Source of the DNA: Candidatus Desulfovibrio gallistercoris
GTDB taxonomy: Bacteria; Desulfobacterota; Desulfovibrionia; Desulfovibrionales; Desulfovibrionaceae
DNA length: 60,638 nt
Direction of reading: 5' to 3'
Assembly: GCA_019118745.1 (NCBI GenBank)
Contig: DWYJ01000035.1
Location: forward strand, 1 to 60,638
Shown: positions 33,821 through 42,267 of the stretch, one piece after another
Layout: the number at the start of each line of letters is the position of its first letter
How positions within the stretch are numbered: position 1 is the stretch's first letter
Position numbers and translations under genes: made by a program
The notes under the pieces: generated by a model
Database searches by the model: none
What the model saw: the letters and a program-made list of their open reading frames with translations, nothing else
What the model was told of the DNA's origin: nothing

Positions 33821-36800
33821 GCTTGGATCCCTTTTCATGTGTCGTACGGAATTTTTCTTGAAGCGCCGCCAGATCATAATAGGGACGCATATCGGAAACG
33901 GTTTTTCCAGGAAACATCGGTAGAATGACTGTGAGCATAAATGTCTCCATTTGGTCATACATGGCCTGTGGCAGGTCATAGTGATCGATGACCCAGGAGT
34001 GCACTTGCCAGAATTCAGAAAGAAGTTGCGTAAAATCCGCGTCCACCTTTGCCGCGACGCTTCGGTCATGCCTGCGGTGCGCGTTCATTGCTTTGGAAAA
34101 ATAAGCGATCCCGCCTGATTTCAGCAAATTGAGATAGAACAGCCAGTCACCACACATGGAATACTTGAGGCTGTCGTCAAGCAGACGCAGATCAGGTTTC
34201 CTGAAAAGCACTGAACTTGCGTTGAAGATGGTGTTGCGGCTGCCCATGCCGTGCAGGACCTCTTCCCGTCCGGAAGCGGTATAATCCGCGTACCATCTGG
34301 TAGGCGACAGCATGGCCATATACGGCAGATCCCGGTATTCGAAGCCATGATCTACGCCGTTTTCGTCGATGACGCGCGAGGCGCAGGTAGCCATGACGAT
34401 GGAAGGATCGGAGAGGGCCGGGAGGAGCCGTTCCAGAAAATCCGGGTCGCAGGCGTCGTCGGCCTCGGCGATCCAAATGGTTTTGGCCCGGGCAAGCTCC
34501 AGTCCTTTGCGCCATTGCCTGAAAACGTTGCCGCTGTTGTGCTCGTTGCAGACCACACGCACAAAGGGGATATGGGTGTATTCTTCGATGACGGAAAGAC
34601 TTTCGTCCGTGGAAGCATCGTCAAGGATGATGATCTCCATATCCTGCGCAGTCTGCGCCAGTATGGTATCCAGGCGCTGGCGCAGGTAGCGGGCATAATT
34701 GTAATTAGGCACAATGACGCTGACAGCCGGAGGTAAGCCGATCGCCTCCCTGACAGCATGTAAAATGCAAGGGCCGGCTCTGTGTACAGTATGCTCGGCA
34801 AGCACCTGCTTTCTGCCTTTTTTCCCGATGCTCACTCGTTTGTTTTCGTCCAGCCAGTCCAGACAGGCGTCGGCTGCAGCAGCAGTGGAGAATGCGGGGA
34901 CGACGCGCCCCATGCTCTGCTTTTCGATGAGTTCAGGCATCCCCCCCGTATCCGCGAAGCAAAGAACCGGCAGGCCACATTCTGCCCCCTCAAGCGCTGC
35001 CAGCGGGAAAGGATCTTCTCGTGATGAAAGGAAGAAAATATCCCCGGCCAGGATGAATTCCCTGGGGTTTTTCTGTAGCCCCAGGAAGGTGACGGCGTCA
35101 GAATATTCCCCCTGGCGATATGGTTCCAGCATGGAGTCAGAACCGGCCTCCGATGGCGGGCCGATCCAGAAGAAATGGAACTGGTCGCAGCCGCGACGCC
35201 GCAGCTCCACAGCTGTTTCAAAAAACAGATCCGGTCCTTTCCGCCAATCCAGGGACCCACAGCCGAAAACGAGAATGCCTTCCTCTGGAAGGTTCAAACT
35301 TTTACGGTAGGCCGCCCTTGAGGCCGTGTCGCTGCCAGGACCGACTCGTAAAAAGAGATCTTCAGACACCTCGGCTCTGATGTAGTCGTGGGTGACGCGC
35401 ATACGCTCCGCAGGCACGCCGCGACGCTCAAGATTGGCGAAGACAGCGGGTGAGGCGGCAAGGAGCATGCAGGAGCGGTCCCGAGCCATCTGCCATACCT
35501 CTTCCCCCGCGAAACGCAGGATACTTTGCTCCAGCTCATGCACAAAAGTGACCACAGGCACGCCTTCCATCTCTGCCAGCGCGTGCAACTTGCCGGTGAC
35601 GACAGTGTTGGCGAGCACCACATCCGGCGGTCCGGAGCAAAAATCAAAGATGACTTTGTCGCCGTTTCTTTTGGAATCTCCGGGGGAAAGCGCCTCGTCC
35701 AGCACGAGCAATGGGCCCTGAGCTTCGAAGCGCTCACGAATATTGCCGCCGGTCAATGCTGCGGCGTAAACTTCCAGCGTGGGCTGGCGGCGCATCCACT
35801 CCAGCAGTGCCAGCAACAGTACTTGTGCCCCGGCGACGTTGGTGTCGTGGGATACCACCAGTATTTTCAACGGTCGCCGCGCGGCATCGGCCGCTGATAC
35901 GCACACGGCTGTTCTGTTGAGGCAGGCGTATCCCCAGCGCAAGTCCGGCTCGAGGTACGCGCCCTCAGCCCATTCGTTCCATGCATTGATGAAGAGCAAG
36001 CGTCTGTCTGGCGGCAGAGTGTTCTTTGTATACTGGACGGCCCTGCTCAGCCAGTCCGCATAAGCATCGGGCGTGAAATCAGTCAGCACGGTGGCGTCGG
36101 TTCTCCGGCGCGCCGTATTGTCCCACCCAGGCACCACGCACTTGTAAAGCGTGAAATCCGGATGGGGTTTACTCATAAAACTGCCTGCCATGCCCGAGTA
36201 GCTGTAAAGATGACCGCTGAACTCCGCAATGGTCTGCTTCTGCACTCGTATAGCATCCAGACCGGGCATATGAGGAGGGAATTCCACTGCGGCATCATAT
36301 CCCCAAAGGGCAGGATCGTCCGTCATCACAAAAGAATGGACCATTACGAGGTGAATCTCGCCGATACCATTCTCCCGGCACCATTGACGCCACCGTTGCG
36401 CAGTAGCTTTGGCATCCGGAAGGATCTGCACTCTATAGACGAGGAGGACGGGCTTGCCGCTGACCCGGATGTAGCGGGGGTCACGCATATATCGGGCGGC
36501 ATCGGCAATGAAAGCGATATCATCTTCAGGCGAATGCTGTTGACCGATGAGGATGTCGTCTTCCTCTCCATCCCAGCGGCGGGTCCAATTCTCGTTTGCC
36601 CAATTCAGACAGAAGGGCATGTCGAGAGAGGGATCTGCCAGCAGCCGCTCTGCAGGCATGTCCATCAGCCGTTTGCCGCCGAACCAGTAGTGGTGGAAGC
36701 AAAATCCGTAGACTCCGTGGCGTTTCGCCAGGGCTATCTGTTCGCGGAAGACACTGTCCACCCGCAGATCGTAATATCCCAGATCAGCAGGCCGACGAGG

Positions 36801-37001
36801 CTGGTCGTGTCCCGGATAAAGCGGGCTGCCCATGACGACATTGTGCCACTCGGTAAAACCTTTGCCCCACCAAGCATCGTTTTCAGGAAAAGGGTGGAAC
36901 TGCGGCAAATAAAAGGCAATAAGCCTCAAGCTTTCCGTGGGATCGGCAAAGCATGTTTCCGCTTCGTAGGTCGGGCAAGCATCGCGGTGTCGAGCTGTCA
37001 T
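33813..37001 (-). CDS. Three-domain glycan enzyme: WbsX/GH99-like, GT4 and GT2
   Basis: 1062 residues. Residues ~25-365 are a WbsX/GH99-like domain (IAFYLPQFHPFPENDAWWGK, GFCFHHYWFGGKRL, FINAWNEWAEGAYLEPD). Residues ~375-725 are a GT-B family 4 unit (LKILVVSHDTNVAGAQVLLL ... FLSSREDPFPLAALEGAECG). Residues ~735-1000 are a GT-A family 2 unit (VSVIVPNYNYARYLRQRLDT, EIIILDDASTDES, WIAEADDA). It starts on a TAATG overlap with the previous gene. The fusion could let one protein add two linked sugars and trim or bind the chain. Confidence 0.8.
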   Translation of the reverse strand: MTARHRDACPTYEAETCFADPTESLRLIAFYLPQFHPFPENDAWWGKGFTEWHNVVMGSPLYPGHDQPRRPADLGYYDLRVDSVFREQIALAKRHGVYGFCFHHYWFGGKRLMDMPAERLLADPSLDMPFCLNWANENWTRRWDGEEDDILIGQQHSPEDDIAFIADAARYMRDPRYIRVSGKPVLLVYRVQILPDAKATAQRWRQWCRENGIGEIHLVMVHSFVMTDDPALWGYDAAVEFPPHMPGLDAIRVQKQTIAEFSGHLYSYSGMAGSFMSKPHPDFTLYKCVVPGWDNTARRRTDATVLTDFTPDAYADWLSRAVQYTKNTLPPDRRLLFINAWNEWAEGAYLEPDLRWGYACLNRTAVCVSAADAARRPLKILVVSHDTNVAGAQVLLLALLEWMRRQPTLEVYAAALTGGNIRERFEAQGPLLVLDEALSPGDSKRNGDKVIFDFCSGPPDVVLANTVVTGKLHALAEMEGVPVVTFVHELEQSILRFAGEEVWQMARDRSCMLLAASPAVFANLERRGVPAERMRVTHDYIRAEVSEDLFLRVGPGSDTASRAAYRKSLNLPEEGILVFGCGSLDWRKGPDLFFETAVELRRRGCDQFHFFWIGPPSEAGSDSMLEPYRQGEYSDAVTFLGLQKNPREFILAGDIFFLSSREDPFPLAALEGAECGLPVLCFADTGGMPELIEKQSMGRVVPAFSTAAAADACLDWLDENKRVSIGKKGRKQVLAEHTVHRAGPCILHAVREAIGLPPAVSVIVPNYNYARYLRQRLDTILAQTAQDMEIIILDDASTDESLSVIEEYTHIPFVRVVCNEHNSGNVFRQWRKGLELARAKTIWIAEADDACDPDFLERLLPALSDPSIVMATCASRVIDENGVDHGFEYRDLPYMAMLSPTRWYADYTASGREEVLHGMGSRNTIFNASSVLFRKPDLRLLDDSLKYSMCGDWLFYLNLLKSGGIAYFSKAMNAHRRHDRSVAAKVDADFTQLLSEFWQVHSWVIDHYDLPQAMYDQMETFMLTVILPMFPGKTVSDMRPYYDLAALQEKFRTTHEKGSKHE

Positions 37002-38260
37002 TATTCGTGCTTCCTTTTTTGATGCCCATCAATCAAATCGGCGATCTCTTTGACGTAAGCGCTCACCATATCAGCGTGGGTGGGGAGTTCTGTAAAACGC
37101 CGGTAGGCTTCACGCCCCAAGTTGATCCTCTCAGCGCTACTTTCCGCGAGTCTTACCAAATGCGCGGCCAGTTTTTGTATGTCGCCGGGGTCATAAAATA
37201 ATGCTGCCTGCTCGTCGAGCTGCTCCCGAATGCCATAAACGGGCGTGGTGACGATGGGCAGGCTCTGACTCATGGCTTCCAGAATGACGAAAGGGTAGGA
37301 TTCCATGCGTGAGCACATCACGAAAACGTCGGCTGCCCGGTAATGGGGCGCGGTGTCCTGGGTTTCCGGAAAGACTCGAATCGTCCGACGTGTCTGATCA
37401 GGCAGGCTGTTGATATAGCTATGCAGTACATTGCTGTAGGGGGTCCCGGGCCTGTCTCCTACAATGTGGCAGCGTACGTTGCTCAACAGATCAGCAGGGA
37501 GGAGCGCCATACTCTGGCAGATATCCAGTTGCCCTTTACGCTCAAAAACAGAACCAAGTGCAAGAAAGCAGATATTTTCGTCCATGATGCCCAGCGAGGA
37601 TCTCGCTTGACGTCTGTCCAATTGTCCAGCCGCGAACACCGGCATGTCCGCTGGAAGACCGTAAGGTATGACCGTACCAGCAAACGTGTGCCCAGCTTGC
37701 GTAAAAACTTTTTTCGTCATCTCGGCCGCAAAAACAACGCGCGACGTGTCCCTGAGCAAGCCGGGCAACATATCGAAGCATTCACGCGGCAGCCATGACA
37801 AATGGCTGAAGGGAGTTTCACTTTCATGGATGCACCAGACAGACGGCACACGCCATAACTGGGCCAGAGCCACTCCCCAAAATCCCAAAATTGTGTTTGT
37901 AATGATGACATCCGGCAGCTCTCCAAGATGCGAACGAATATACCCGGCTACGCTTTCAAGGCTAGTTTTCCAGGCAGTTCCGGACGAGAGATCAAGAAAT
38001 CTCATATTCTCCCGACAATAGCGTTCCAAATCCGTGGAGGATACCGGTAGGTCCTCAACTACTTCAGGCCGGGGCGCAACGATCACTCGGATGCCGGCTG
38101 CTTCCAGCTCATTCCGTAACGGACCGTCGACATGGCTGAAGACTGTCACACGCCCAAATCCGGACGCCGTCAGTCCTTTCGCCACGATGACGAAACTCCT
38201 GGGAGCTCCTTCCAGCCCCAGGCCGTGAGTAATCATGAGAATATTTGCTTTCTCCTTCAC
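37001..38260 (-). CDS. Glycosyltransferase family 4 protein
   Basis: 419 residues starting with GTG at 38260: KANILMITHGLGLEGAPRSF is the usual GT4 N-terminal nucleotide-sugar fold. The donor domain has ICFLALGSVFERKGQLDICQ and DVFVMCSRMESYPFVILEAM. The GTGA overlap with the end of the upstream methyltransferase's second frame shows that the full-length methyltransferase was part of the same translational chain. Confidence 0.82.
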   Translation of the reverse strand: MKEKANILMITHGLGLEGAPRSFVIVAKGLTASGFGRVTVFSHVDGPLRNELEAAGIRVIVAPRPEVVEDLPVSSTDLERYCRENMRFLDLSSGTAWKTSLESVAGYIRSHLGELPDVIITNTILGFWGVALAQLWRVPSVWCIHESETPFSHLSWLPRECFDMLPGLLRDTSRVVFAAEMTKKVFTQAGHTFAGTVIPYGLPADMPVFAAGQLDRRQARSSLGIMDENICFLALGSVFERKGQLDICQSMALLPADLLSNVRCHIVGDRPGTPYSNVLHSYINSLPDQTRRTIRVFPETQDTAPHYRAADVFVMCSRMESYPFVILEAMSQSLPIVTTPVYGIREQLDEQAALFYDPGDIQKLAAHLVRLAESSAERINLGREAYRRFTELPTHADMVSAYVKEIADLIDGHQKRKHE

Positions 38261-39425
38261 AAATCGTACCTGCCTAAGACGATGACATCCTGATTGGCGG
38301 CCCAGCCGCTTTCGGTAAAAGAGAAAACACGGTACTCAGGAAACTGCTTCAGCATGGAGAATATTTTTACAGGTGGACACAAAGAAAAACCGTACTTGCC
38401 CCCCCGGTAGCATCTGTCTCTTCCCCAGTTTCGACATAGTCGCAATAGCCCCACTCGGAGAGTTGCCAAGCCTTTTCGAGCGCTGCCTTGCCTTGCTCAT
38501 CAAAGAAGACGTCGTACTGCCCTTCTTTCAGCCACGCTCTGTTTTTTCTCCCGTGGAGAGTGGCCACAACGATCCCTTGTGGTGTCAGCAAATCAAGCAG
38601 ACGCTCAAGCCAGATGAGCGTTGTCTTTTCGTCGAAGTGAGTGAACATGGAGCCTATCCAGATGAGGTCGTACTTTCTGTCAAAGGGAGTTTTTCGAATA
38701 TCTTGATCCGCATAAATTCCTCGTGCATTGAAATGTGCGGAACAAAAATCCACACCCTCCCTGTCGATGTCGCAGCAATCAATAAGCGCATAGGGAAAGA
38801 TTTTTCGAAGATGGCGTGCAACCCGTCCATGTCCGCACGGAATATCCAGAATATCCCTTACAAGGAGAGTATTTGATGACAAAAGGCCATGAATAATGGC
38901 CACTACAGCCGATTTTCCTGTTTCATAATAGCGTTCTGCGGAATTTTTATATCTAGTGTCATGATACATGGTATCATGATTGTTAACGGTGTTGAGCGGA
39001 ATTTCTTCAACTGTTCTGCTCATATATGTTTTTATCAAGGAATATTTATAGTCAAGTAGAGGCCGCCCCATCAAACACGACTCCCAGTTCAATGGGAAAA
39101 AAGTATTTCCGTCTAGGGTGCTGTAAAAGTAAAACGGCTGATATGACGTTGTCTTGTTAAACGGAAAAGAAAACGAAAAACCAAAATGATTTTCATTCGC
39201 TTTGCATCTAAAACGTTCAGCAATGTCAGCTCTATTTATAGTAGGAACAGAGCGTGTGAGCTCTTTTTCATCATTCATGACAACAATCTCGGAAGGAGAA
39301 ATCAATTCATCTTTTTCATCATAACATACCGCCCAGCCAGAAATTTTATACGAGCCTTCCATATGTGAAAAAGTTTCAATGTTTCCAAAGACAGCATCTT
39401 GGATTATGTTTCTCGTTCTGTGCAT
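38257..39425 (-). pseudogene. GW-module methyltransferase, frameshifted at a G7 tract
   Basis: The N-terminal part (~residues 15-115) is a GW module (YKISGWAVCYDEKDELI ... NHFGFSFSF). A class I methyltransferase domain follows (ILDIPCGHGRVARHLRK, YDLIWIGSMFTHFDEKT). In the present frame the protein stops at 38367 right after a run of seven G (38399-38405 on the minus strand). The other frame continues GKYGFSLCPPVKIFSML and FTESGWAANQDVIVLGR, a normal C-terminus for this methyltransferase type. It ends at 38257, overlapping the next gene by GTGA. One extra G (or two fewer) would restore a ~389-residue protein. The gene is noticeably AT-richer than its neighbours. Confidence 0.72.
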
Positions 39426-39521
39426 TTAAGACCTCACACCTTTATTAAAGTATGGAAAAAAGCGGATATGTTCAAAATCATGTTGCTTTGCGCATCTAAG
39501 AGCGCATTCCGCCGAGCTTGG

Positions 39522-40559
39522 TCATCTGTTTTCTTCTCCTCCCATCAGGGCATAGCACAGTCGAGCAGAAGCCTCAATATGGTATCGTTCACATACCGTT
39601 CGGTAGCAGTTTTGCCTTATCGCTGCTCGCAGGGCTGCATCCTCAAACAAGAGTTCCATGGCGTCTTGCCAGGCGCGGCGGCTGTTTTCCACCAGCAGTC
39701 CCGTTTGTCCATGAACGACGCATTCTTTATAGATGTCGCTGGCGGAAAAAATGCAGGGGATCCCAGCCACGCCATAATTAAGAAATTTGAAGGGGTTTTT
39801 GCACCGGTTGAAGCGCAGGCTTTCCTCGTCTTCTCCGGCCCCAAGAGGCGTAATGGCGAAGCAGTAGCCATTGCGGGCCAGGCAGTTGATATACTCCATG
39901 TAGGGAATGCGGCGTGTATAATGGATGAAAGGCAAGGATACCAGCTCTGGGAAAGGATCTCCGAAGAAGTCCATGACTACTTCCGGGTGCGTTTCGTGAA
40001 AGTCTTGCAGCACGCGAACGAAGTCGTGCTTAAAGTTGGACATTTTCAGATAATCCGCATTGGTGAACACGCATCGCGGAGGATAAACCTCTTCCATGGT
40101 TGGGACAGGATATTTTTCCACATAGATGCCATTGGGGATCAGTACACAATCCTCACGCAAAGGGCGAACGGCATCCTGAAGATGGGTATTGGCGACCGTG
40201 ACGCTGTCCATCAATCTAAGCATTTCGGTCAATCCGCAGCGTGGTCTGGCGGATCTTCCCCCACTGTAGGCAGGGAATTCAGTGACAAGGTCGTCAATGT
40301 CCAGAAGGGTAATGCACCCTGCTTCCTTGGCCGCTCTGGCTATGGTAATGGCTTTATCTGAAAAATGTTTGCTGAATATGACCGCATCGGCCCACTTCAG
40401 CACGTTGAAAATCGCATCTTCCGACTCGCCACAGCAGGCGTACTGGATGAACCCCTGATCCCGTAACCAGTCCAACGTCTCAATGACCCTGGCGTATACG
40501 GAGAGGGAAAAATCCACCCCTGCTACCAGAGATTGCCGCTGCACTACCAGGACGTTCAC
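39522..40559 (-). CDS. Glycosyltransferase (GT-B fold)
   Basis: 345 residues from the GTG at 40559, chosen because GTG overlaps the upstream stop (GTGA). The N-terminal half has NVLVVQRQSLVAGVDFSLSV and LLDIDDLVTEFP; the donor half has VIPNGIYVEKYP and RFNRCKNPFKFLNYGVAGIP. This resembles GT4-like proteins that use the PxKxLEY/G-x-P region. It likely acts in assembly of the exported glycan. Confidence 0.75.
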   Translation of the reverse strand: MNVLVVQRQSLVAGVDFSLSVYARVIETLDWLRDQGFIQYACCGESEDAIFNVLKWADAVIFSKHFSDKAITIARAAKEAGCITLLDIDDLVTEFPAYSGGRSARPRCGLTEMLRLMDSVTVANTHLQDAVRPLREDCVLIPNGIYVEKYPVPTMEEVYPPRCVFTNADYLKMSNFKHDFVRVLQDFHETHPEVVMDFFGDPFPELVSLPFIHYTRRIPYMEYINCLARNGYCFAITPLGAGEDEESLRFNRCKNPFKFLNYGVAGIPCIFSASDIYKECVVHGQTGLLVENSRRAWQDAMELLFEDAALRAAIRQNCYRTVCERYHIEASARLCYALMGGEENR

Positions 40560-41164
40560 GCCATCATCTCCGATGAAAGAGAGAAAAAGACCAGCCTCCA
40601 AGGTCCGCCTTCGATTTTTTCAAGCTTCGTCAAGGAGGCATGCGCGGCAAGAAAGGTCGGAAAATTCGTGAGATCGACCTTGCAGGCCGCATGCAGCAGG
40701 CAACAGACAGGGCCGGCATGGGTCACGGCAAGTACCCTGGCTTCCGGCGGCAACGTGCTTTCCAGTTCCTTTTGCCAGGCCAGCACACGGGCAAAGAGTT
40801 GCGCATGGCTCTCCCCACCAGGGTAGGCACGATCAGGACTGAACGCTGTCCAGAAGGCAGGATTCGTCTGGTTGAACTCTTCAAGCGGCATCTCTGCCAC
40901 GATGCCGGCACCGGTTTCACCCAGGCGGGCATCAGTTGTAAAGTGGAGAGCAGGAGCAGCCAGAGCGGCTGTTTCCCGAGCGCGTTCCCAATCGCTGACG
41001 AAGCGGACAACATCGTCGCCATCGAGTCCGAAATGATGCAATAGCCGTGACGCCTCCACGGCCTGTTTCCGGCCTTCCGCACAAAGAGGATCCCTCTTGC
41101 TTCCCGTCACCAGTTTTGCGGTATTCGCCAAGGAAAGACCGTGCCGCAACAGGTAGAGTTCCAT
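40556..41164 (-). CDS. Histidine phosphatase family protein
   Basis: 202 residues beginning MELYLLRHGLSLANTAKLVT: the RHG motif with the phospho-accepting histidine at residue 8. The second catalytic histidine is in VLAVTHAGPVCCL, and the acid residue is near GETGAGI. The family includes phosphoglycerate mutases, alpha-ribazole phosphatases and sugar-phosphate phosphatases. Inside a glycan operon it may remove phosphate from a sugar phosphate intermediate. Two bases separate it from the upstream glycosyltransferase. Confidence 0.78.
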   Translation of the reverse strand: MELYLLRHGLSLANTAKLVTGSKRDPLCAEGRKQAVEASRLLHHFGLDGDDVVRFVSDWERARETAALAAPALHFTTDARLGETGAGIVAEMPLEEFNQTNPAFWTAFSPDRAYPGGESHAQLFARVLAWQKELESTLPPEARVLAVTHAGPVCCLLHAACKVDLTNFPTFLAAHASLTKLEKIEGGPWRLVFFSLSSEMMA

Positions 41165-41166
41165 GG

Positions 41167-42132
41167 TCAGTACGACTCCCTGAGATAGGTGCACAAAGGC
41201 GTGAGCACGTCCGGCAGCATATGGCGGCGGGCTATATCCGCCGCGATGGCCGGATCCGCTTTTTTCTCCATGCCCCTCGATATGGCAGCAGCGATGGCAT
41301 GCGCGTCCTGCGAGTCGATATACACGGGGAAATCGGCGAAGTGTTCCACTGCCCATTCTGAGTAGGGGATCACTACCCGTGCTCCTGAGATAACGGCTTC
41401 CAATACCGACTTCCCACCCGGTTCGGACCCTAGCTCGATATACAGACGGCATTCGCGTAACGCGGCCCGCAGGATGTCCGATTTGTGGTTCATGGACGGC
41501 AAAAAGAGAAAATGAGGAGGAGCCGCTTTACGACAGGCGTCATAGTAGTCCCTGTCTCTGGCATTGCCGACAAAAACTATGGGCAGAGGAAGGTGGGCAA
41601 GAGCCTTGATGACAGCAAGTTGATTTTTGGACGGCTCTATGATGCCTACCCAAAGAAGATATTCTTCCACACCGTAGCTGTCACGGAACAAGCGGTCTGG
41701 GGTCGGGTCCGCAAAGCAGGGATCAACTCCGGCCAAAACGCGCAATACGGGACACCCTTCCGGGATAAGTGGCCGCAGGAGGGCTTCTTCAGCGGAAGAT
41801 TTAAAGACGACAGCATCGCATAACGAGAAAAAACGTGTGAAAATCTCCACTTGTTCCGGTCGCAGCGGTTCTGTCTGCCAGAAGTTTGGCCAGAGTACAA
41901 TGCGTTTTTTCTGAGCCTTCATATCGGCAATCAGAGGAAGCGTATCCGGAAAAAGGGAAAAGTGGAGAATAGTGTCATACGTATCGATGTCACGGGCGAA
42001 AGGGCTGTAGACATCGACGGTGAGTCCAAGCTGACGGAGATTGAACGCCACTTCGAGCAGCTCGTATTCGCCACCGCCTTTGTGTAGAAACGCCTGGTGA
42101 TATGTAGTGACCAGCACTGATGGGGAACTCAT
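41167..42132 (-). CDS. Glycosyltransferase family 4 protein
   Basis: 321 residues: SVLVTTYHQAFLHKGGGEYE at the N-terminus, YLLWVGIIEPSKNQLAVIKA at the start of the donor domain and IELGSEPGGKSVLEAVISGA in the nucleotide-sugar site. It is related in style to the 331-residue glycosyltransferase at the other end of the operon (shared GGGE and KNQL motifs), so the two may be paralogues with different sugar specificity. Confidence 0.78.
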   Translation of the reverse strand: MSSPSVLVTTYHQAFLHKGGGEYELLEVAFNLRQLGLTVDVYSPFARDIDTYDTILHFSLFPDTLPLIADMKAQKKRIVLWPNFWQTEPLRPEQVEIFTRFFSLCDAVVFKSSAEEALLRPLIPEGCPVLRVLAGVDPCFADPTPDRLFRDSYGVEEYLLWVGIIEPSKNQLAVIKALAHLPLPIVFVGNARDRDYYDACRKAAPPHFLFLPSMNHKSDILRAALRECRLYIELGSEPGGKSVLEAVISGARVVIPYSEWAVEHFADFPVYIDSQDAHAIAAAISRGMEKKADPAIAADIARRHMLPDVLTPLCTYLRESY

Positions 42133-42267
42133 ATTGTATGCATCCTTAACGTCAAACTGGCGACTTTCACATTAAAGATTTTTAAGATATTTTTGTTCAA
42201 AATCGAAACGCCACCGGTCATTTCTTCAAGTATCGGCATTTCTTTCAAAAAAACTATATTTGTCAAT
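42133..42267 (-). other. AT-rich gap inside the glycan operon
   Basis: 135 bases with long A/T runs between two glycosyltransferase-type genes. Possible internal promoter region; no clear hairpin seen. Confidence 0.3.
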
